This document shows, in pieces, positions 59,546 through 64,000 of a stretch of 64,000 bases of DNA. Source of the DNA: Ursus arctos (taxonomy: Eukaryota > Chordata > Mammalia > Carnivora > Ursidae). Location: the NCBI RefSeq assembly GCF_023065955.2, contig NW_026623050.1, positions 22,030,501-22,094,500 on the forward strand, written 5' to 3'. The first letter of the stretch is position 1, and each line of letters opens with the position of its first letter. Position numbers and translations under genes: made by a program. Under the pieces are notes generated by a model. It was not told the origin of the DNA. It searched no databases and worked only from the letters and a program-made list of their open reading frames with translations.

Positions 59546-61382
59546 AGAGGAGATCTCTTTCAGGGTCTCTTTCGCACACGGGGTCTGTGAGTCACGTGGT
59601 AATGGGAAGATGCTTGGGAAGCCCACAAGACAGAATACTGTGAGAAAGGGCTTTGGCCCCTGCCCCCCACCCCCATCAGACCAAAGGGAGGGAGAAGAAG
59701 GTCCTACACAGGAAGCCCTTCCACACTGTAGTCCCAGGGGGGCTCTTCCTGGGTGGGTGGTCAAGTGTTCCTTGGCAAGGGGAGGGCATCTCAGAGGAGG
59801 GGCAGGGGTGACCAGCCCCATGGGCCAGCACGGCCCTAAGTGGCTGAGGCCACTGGAACTGCAGGGCTAGCCCTGGGCTTATGGTGGCTCCAGAGCAAGG
59901 AGAGAGGCCACCGGGACCTGTGGGTTCAGCAGCTCCCCTCAAGGAGGGAGATTTCCCTGAGGGAGGGCCCACAGACAGAGGCCTGGCCTGACCAAGGTGC
60001 CTGGGGGGAGGGGGTCTTCTCCATAATGTGATTCTCAGAGCTTTGCTTTGTTCCCAGTTCCCGAGTGTGAAAAACATGTTACAGAACAAACAGAATTATG
60101 CTTATGTTTCCCACATTACGAAAGTGATTTCACATTCTTTGCTGGTTTTTCGGTGTTTCTGAGATAGAGTTTATTTTTCTTTGGAAACATTTTGGGGCTC
60201 ACTGGGACATTACTGTAAGATGATGGGGGGCTGTGGGAGGCCATTGCCCCTCCCCATGCTAGGTTTATTATTACGTGGAGGGACTCAGACAGCTCGAGAC
60301 CGGGGGTGGAGAGGGGTGGGGGTTCTGAGAATAGAAGGGCAGGGGGACAGACCTGAGCCACCGAGAACTCACCGAAGCCCCCCTCCGGCGTGGCCAGCAG
60401 CTGTGGCCTGCGCAGGCCATCGCCACAGGTCCCTGTGCTCAGTAGGGACACGTGTCGCTGTGCCTTTCTAACTGGAGCCCCATGGAAGCAGCTTCCCTGT
60501 GGAGTGACAGGCAGGGGCTGAGCCACCAAGGGTAGCCCCAGCTTGCCCCCTCTGACTCTGGGTGGTTTTCTCCTCGGCGTCTGCTCCGCAGCCGGCCCAG
60601 AGGCTGCAGGTTGACTGGCCACGTTCCCGCTGAAAATGTGGGCTCTGGAGCCCGATTTCTTGGTGTGATAAAGCACATCCTGCCTCAGGAAGCGGGTCAT
60701 AAAATTTCTTTTCCGAGCCCTTTTCTGTGTGTGCGGGGCCTCTGTCTCCATCATTTATATAATGAGCCGGGGATGGCCAGGAGAGGGGCTGGCAGTCACC
60801 GAGCAGTGTGGCAGGGCCCCCGAGTGCTCCCGGCGGCTCCCCAGGCTTCTGTGTCTGTGGTGGGCTGTGGTTTTACTGGGCAGACTCAGGCCAGAAGTCG
60901 GCTTTCCTTTAGTTTTCTAGCTCCCTCTGCCAGGCTTGGAAGGAAATCTCATCTGCTCATGTGCTGTGTTTGGGGAGTTTTTCTGCTCCCTGGGGTCCTA
61001 GGAACCTGACAAGTGGTGCTCTGGGCCTCGAGACACCATGGACAGTGCTGAGAGATTAGCTCTTTGTCGCCTTGGTCTCTGGAGACAGTGGCACCCTTAG
61101 TCCAGACTCAGCCCCCCCCCCCCCGCCCCAGGGCATTCGTGCCCCATCTCCTGAGCTCCCCCAACCCTGACTCCTCCCCGTTTGCTGGGACCACCACCAC
61201 TCCTGTCCCCATCTCTCCTGGCACTGTTGACTCCCCCTCTTCAATTCAAGTTACCAGTCTCAGTGTCTTCCCCTCTTGAGACCACCCAGCTTCTCCCTCT
61301 CCCCCCTCCCCAGGGGTAAAGCAGAAGAGTTCTTTACTTGTGGAGCTGGTAAGTGGAGAGCTCAGCCCCTCAGAGCTCTCTT
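59546..61382. other. Intergenic, GC-rich
   Basis: No repeat or gene recognised with confidence. The largest frame (212 codons, minus strand 60116-60754) has no domain. A poly-C run lies at about 61111-61124. Confidence 0.55.
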
Positions 61383-61411
61383 ATTACCATTAGAAAGGTG
61401 CTAATGGTAAT
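61383..61411. promoter_or_regulatory. Perfect 11-bp inverted repeat with homeodomain-like cores
   Basis: ATTACCATTAG, a 7-bp spacer (AAAGGTG), then CTAATGGTAAT. Each arm carries ATTA/TAAT cores. It is not inside a recognised repeat. It could be a paired homeodomain site or a short hairpin; function is unknown. Confidence 0.4.
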
Positions 61412-61504
61412 CCAGAGCAAAAGCATTATTAGCCAAATGACACTTCCATGGCCCCCCCAAGAAACACAAGAGAACAAACAAAACCCCAAAGACCAGTTTT
61501 TCTT

Positions 61505-61610
61505 GCTTTACTAAATAGCTCACCTTGTTACATTAGCCTTATTTTACAGACAAAGAAACCAAGGCTTAGAGAGGTTGTGTGGGCTGCCACTTGGCCCTTC
61601 TAGGTTCATA
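61505..61610 (-). repeat. MIR-like fragment, antisense
   Basis: CTTATTTTACAGACAAAGAA ACCAAGGCTTAGAGAGGTTG is the antisense MIR core. Confidence 0.75.
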
Positions 61611-61726
61611 ACCCTCCAGGGAGCTTTCCTGGTTTAATCTGAAACTGCCCCCACCCCCCATGGGGAGGGCAGGGAGAGACAAGAAGGAGGCAGGCCACTC
61701 CACGCTGCGCTGCGAGGTGGCAATTT

Positions 61727-62174
61727 GTTTTTTAAAGATTTTATTTATTTGAGAGAGGGCACCTGGGGGGCTCAGTCGTTAAGCGTCTGCCTTCAGCTCA
61801 GGGCGTGATCCTGGATCTGTGGGATCGAGCCCCGCATCGGGCTCTTCTGCTATGAGCCTGCTTCTTCCTCTCCCACTCCCCTGCTGTGTTCCCTCTCTTG
61901 CTGGCTGTCTTTCTCTCTGTCAAATAAATAAATAAAATCTTTTTTAAAAAATAAAAATAAAAAAAATAAAGATTTTATTTATTTGAGAGAGAGAGGGAGA
62001 GAGAGAGGGCACACGCGTGTGTGCACGAGCCTGAGCATAGGTGGAGGGGCAGAGGGAGAAGCAGTCTCCCCGCAGAGCAGGGAGTCCAACAGGGGCCTCA
62101 ACCACAGGATCCCAGGATCATGACCTGAGCTGAAGGCAGAGACTTAACCGACTGAGCCACCCAGGCGCCCGCGT
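61727..62174 (-). mobile_element. SINEC (antisense), split by a younger sense SINE
   Basis: The antisense tail AAAGATTTTATTTATTTGAG is at the left, and the GA-rich middle and antisense head (ending CACCCAGGCGCCC) are at the right. The outer duplication AGGTGGCAATTT / AGGTGGCGATTT (61715-61726 and 62175-62186) has one mismatch. Confidence 0.93.
61757..61967 (+). mobile_element. SINEC, young sense copy nested in the antisense SINE
   Basis: A young SINEC with AAATAAATAAATAAAATC tail. It is inserted in the antisense host and flanked by a duplication of about 23 bp, AAAGATTTTATTTATTTGAG plus AGA (61734-61756 and 61968-61990). It inserted in the host's A/T-rich tail sequence, as the copy at 4163 did. 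Confidence 0.95.
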
Positions 62175-62784
62175 AGGTGGCGATTTTAAGAATAGCATTT
62201 GAGGCTTGTCTTGGATGACAGCAAATTGAGCAGATCCCCGCACCTGCCCTCCCAACCTCAAGAGTTTATGAAAAAGCCCTAATTGGGCTCAGTCGCATAT
62301 ACCGTGAGGTGTTTTCAACACCACATCACCATCTCAAGGCGATGGGAGCAGGAAAGGTAAGAGGAGCCCAGGTTTCAAGGACTGGGGAGGGGGTGCGGAG
62401 CCTCTGAGTGCCCAGCTCCAGCTCAGGGGTCAGTTGGCAGTCACAACTTTTGGATGATGTTCCCCAACAGCCCTGGGTTGAAGTTTACCAAGACGCTGGC
62501 CCCATTGTTTACCCGTTGGATCGGACTAGTGTCAGGCCCGGTGGAGGGTGCTGCCTGGCACTGTGGTCACGGAGCTGTTACCCACCTGCTGAGACGTGGC
62601 CTCTATCAGAGCCTCGGCCACTGCCAGCGAACAGGCAGGATGTGACCAAACGAGTAGTACATTCCACCACGGAAGGTAGAACTGGCTGAGCCCTCCTTCA
62701 GAGGAGGCATGGCCATGGCTCAGGATTCCACAAGGTGCATGCTTGATTCCGAGCACCCGTCCTGTCCCTGGCACCGGGCTCACG
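62175..62784. other. Intergenic
   Basis: No repeat or gene recognised. A 93-codon open frame from 62408 shows no domain. Confidence 0.55.
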
Positions 62785-63105
62785 GTCATGTGTGTATTAT
62801 CTCGTGTCGCCTTCACAAGAATCCTATGCTTCTTTTCACTCTCCAGACAAGGAGATGGGTGCCAAGTGCGCTAACTTTCCCACATCGTATACCTAGTAGG
62901 TTGCCAAGCTGGGATTTGAACCTGAACCTATATTTTTTTAAGTAGTCTCCACACCCAGCATGGAACCCAACGTGGGGCTTGAACTCACGACCCTGAGAAT
63001 AAGACCTGAGCTGAGATCGAGAGTCAGACACTTAACCCACTGAGCCACCCAGGCGCCCCTGAACCTCCTATTTTTAACTCCTGTGTTCTTTCCATCATAT
63101 ATCAG
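62785..63105 (-). repeat. MIR-like SINE, antisense, interrupted by an old SINE
   Basis: TCACAAGAATCCTATGCTTC, CCAGACAAGGAGATGGG and CTGGGATTTGAACCTGAACC are antisense MIR. The body is interrupted at 62934-63059 and appears to resume with CTCCTGTGTTCTTTCC. Confidence 0.72.
62934..63059 (-). mobile_element. Old tRNA-type SINE (antisense), nested in MIR
   Basis: TTTTTAAGTAGTCTCCACAC, GGGGCTTGAACTCACGACCC and TGAGCCACCCAGGCGCCC mark a tRNA-like SINE of the CT-less type. GAACCTATATTTTT on the left and GAACCTCCTATTTTT on the right look like its degraded target duplication. Confidence 0.85.
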
Positions 63106-64000
63106 CGGGTATAGCTGAGCAATTTCATTTTTTAGACAGACAAAAGCAAGAGGGGGGAATGTCCATATTCACTCCTTTCATTTGTGGTGACACACTGGCA
63201 GACAAAAGACAACAGGAAAAGCCATCAGAAATTTCAGTCTCTCGGGAATTTAGGGATGTACTGGGAGCTACTACAGTGGTTACTCTACAAATGACCAGCA
63301 GGTGGCACCATTGCACAACAGCCGCACACCCAATTGGTTGAAATCCGAACAGGATGGGAAACTACAGCCCAGGGGAGGGGCCAGATTTCCAAAAGTCACC
63401 AAAGATCTGGTAAGTCTAGCAAGGCTGTGTCCACGCCCGTCCATTGCTCATGTTCCCCCCATGACAAGAGCTGCTGTCTGCATAAGAAATTCACTTAATC
63501 AGCTCATGTCCATTTACTAATTCATCTATTTAGCAAAGATACCCTTTGTACTTAGCAACTATTTAAAAATATTTTGACCTTGTTAGATCTTTTAATAGAA
63601 TCTGGTCTGTCTCTGAAGACGCTGTGCTTCCTTGTCTGGAGGTACAGGGAGCAGGATGAATTCTTTAATGAAGTCTCCGCCTTGGCCTGAGTGGGTAGTA
63701 GAGACAGATGATTGGTCTGGGTTGAAAGTGAAGAGGTCAGAGGTCATGCAGGAGCACTGGTGGGGTTTGACCAGGCACTTGGGGGCCAAGCAGGCAGCTT
63801 TGCACAATCTACCCTTTGCCTCTGTATGGGGTTGGGAACCTGGGGAGCTTTGGAGTTGGAGAGAGGGGAAGGGAGAGAAGTGGAGAATGAACACTTCTCA
63901 CACTGTTGATAGACATAGAGTCCTCTCCATTGCTAACTTGGTTCTTGGATTTGAAGTTCCTAGGAAGGGTGCGGAACCAAGAGCCCAGGGAAGTCGCTGG
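63106..64000. other. Intergenic, end of window
   Basis: AT-richer, with a CTCF-like motif at 63295. No gene or repeat recognised. Confidence 0.55.
63295..63308 (+). promoter_or_regulatory. CTCF-like motif, full core match
   Basis: CCAGCAGGTGGCAC matches all 14 positions of CCASYAGRKGGCRS. It lies in sequence I do not recognise as a repeat. Motif only. Confidence 0.5.

Overview
The window is ordinary vertebrate nuclear DNA, not bacterial or viral. It has GT-AG introns, tRNA-Lys-derived carnivore SINEs (SINEC/CAN type), MIR, L2, L1 and hAT fossils, and microsatellites. Several young SINEs share one variant: a body reading AGCGGTTAAGCGTCTGCCTT, a TCCGCTATGAGCCTGCTTCT segment and an AAATAAATAAAATC tail. 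From memory this differs from the dog SINEC_Cf consensus and fits bears (Ursidae, e.g. panda or Ursus). I infer a caniform carnivoran, most likely a bear.

Positions 1 to about 21,345 are the 3' end of TCF12 (HEB), an E-protein class I bHLH transcription factor, on the + strand. Four coding exons (3324-3438, 4690-4852, 9255-9487, 16004-16146) join in phase to encode the last 217 residues, including the whole bHLH domain and the E-protein C-terminal extension. The stop codon lies 11 nt before a splice donor. A 3'UTR intron then leads to a proposed terminal non-coding exon (about 18994-21345) ending at an AATAAA signal. The introns are AT-rich and full of transposon remains.

Positions 21,346-64,000 look intergenic. 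From memory, human TCF12 is followed by LINC00926 and then CGNL1. This part is GC-richer, and I found no convincing protein-coding exon in it; the many 60-320 codon open frames are low-complexity chance frames. Its main landmark is a dense CpG island at about 36,830-37,640 (about 89 CpG in 780 bp by hand count), bracketed by two oppositely oriented SINEs. It is probably the promoter of an unannotated, perhaps non-coding, transcript. Other candidates are CTCF-like motifs (26284, 33822, 39069, 63295), AT-rich repeat-free blocks that may be conserved enhancers (about 41,350-41,965, 51,330-51,895, 54,540-54,780), a perfect 11-bp-arm inverted repeat at 61383-61411, a 68-bp homopurine run and several G-quadruplex-type G tracts.

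I found no previously undescribed biological system. The useful observations concern TCF12 3' end architecture, nested young SINEs with clear target-site duplications, an inverted pair of hAT transposons in a TCF12 intron, and the orphan CpG island.
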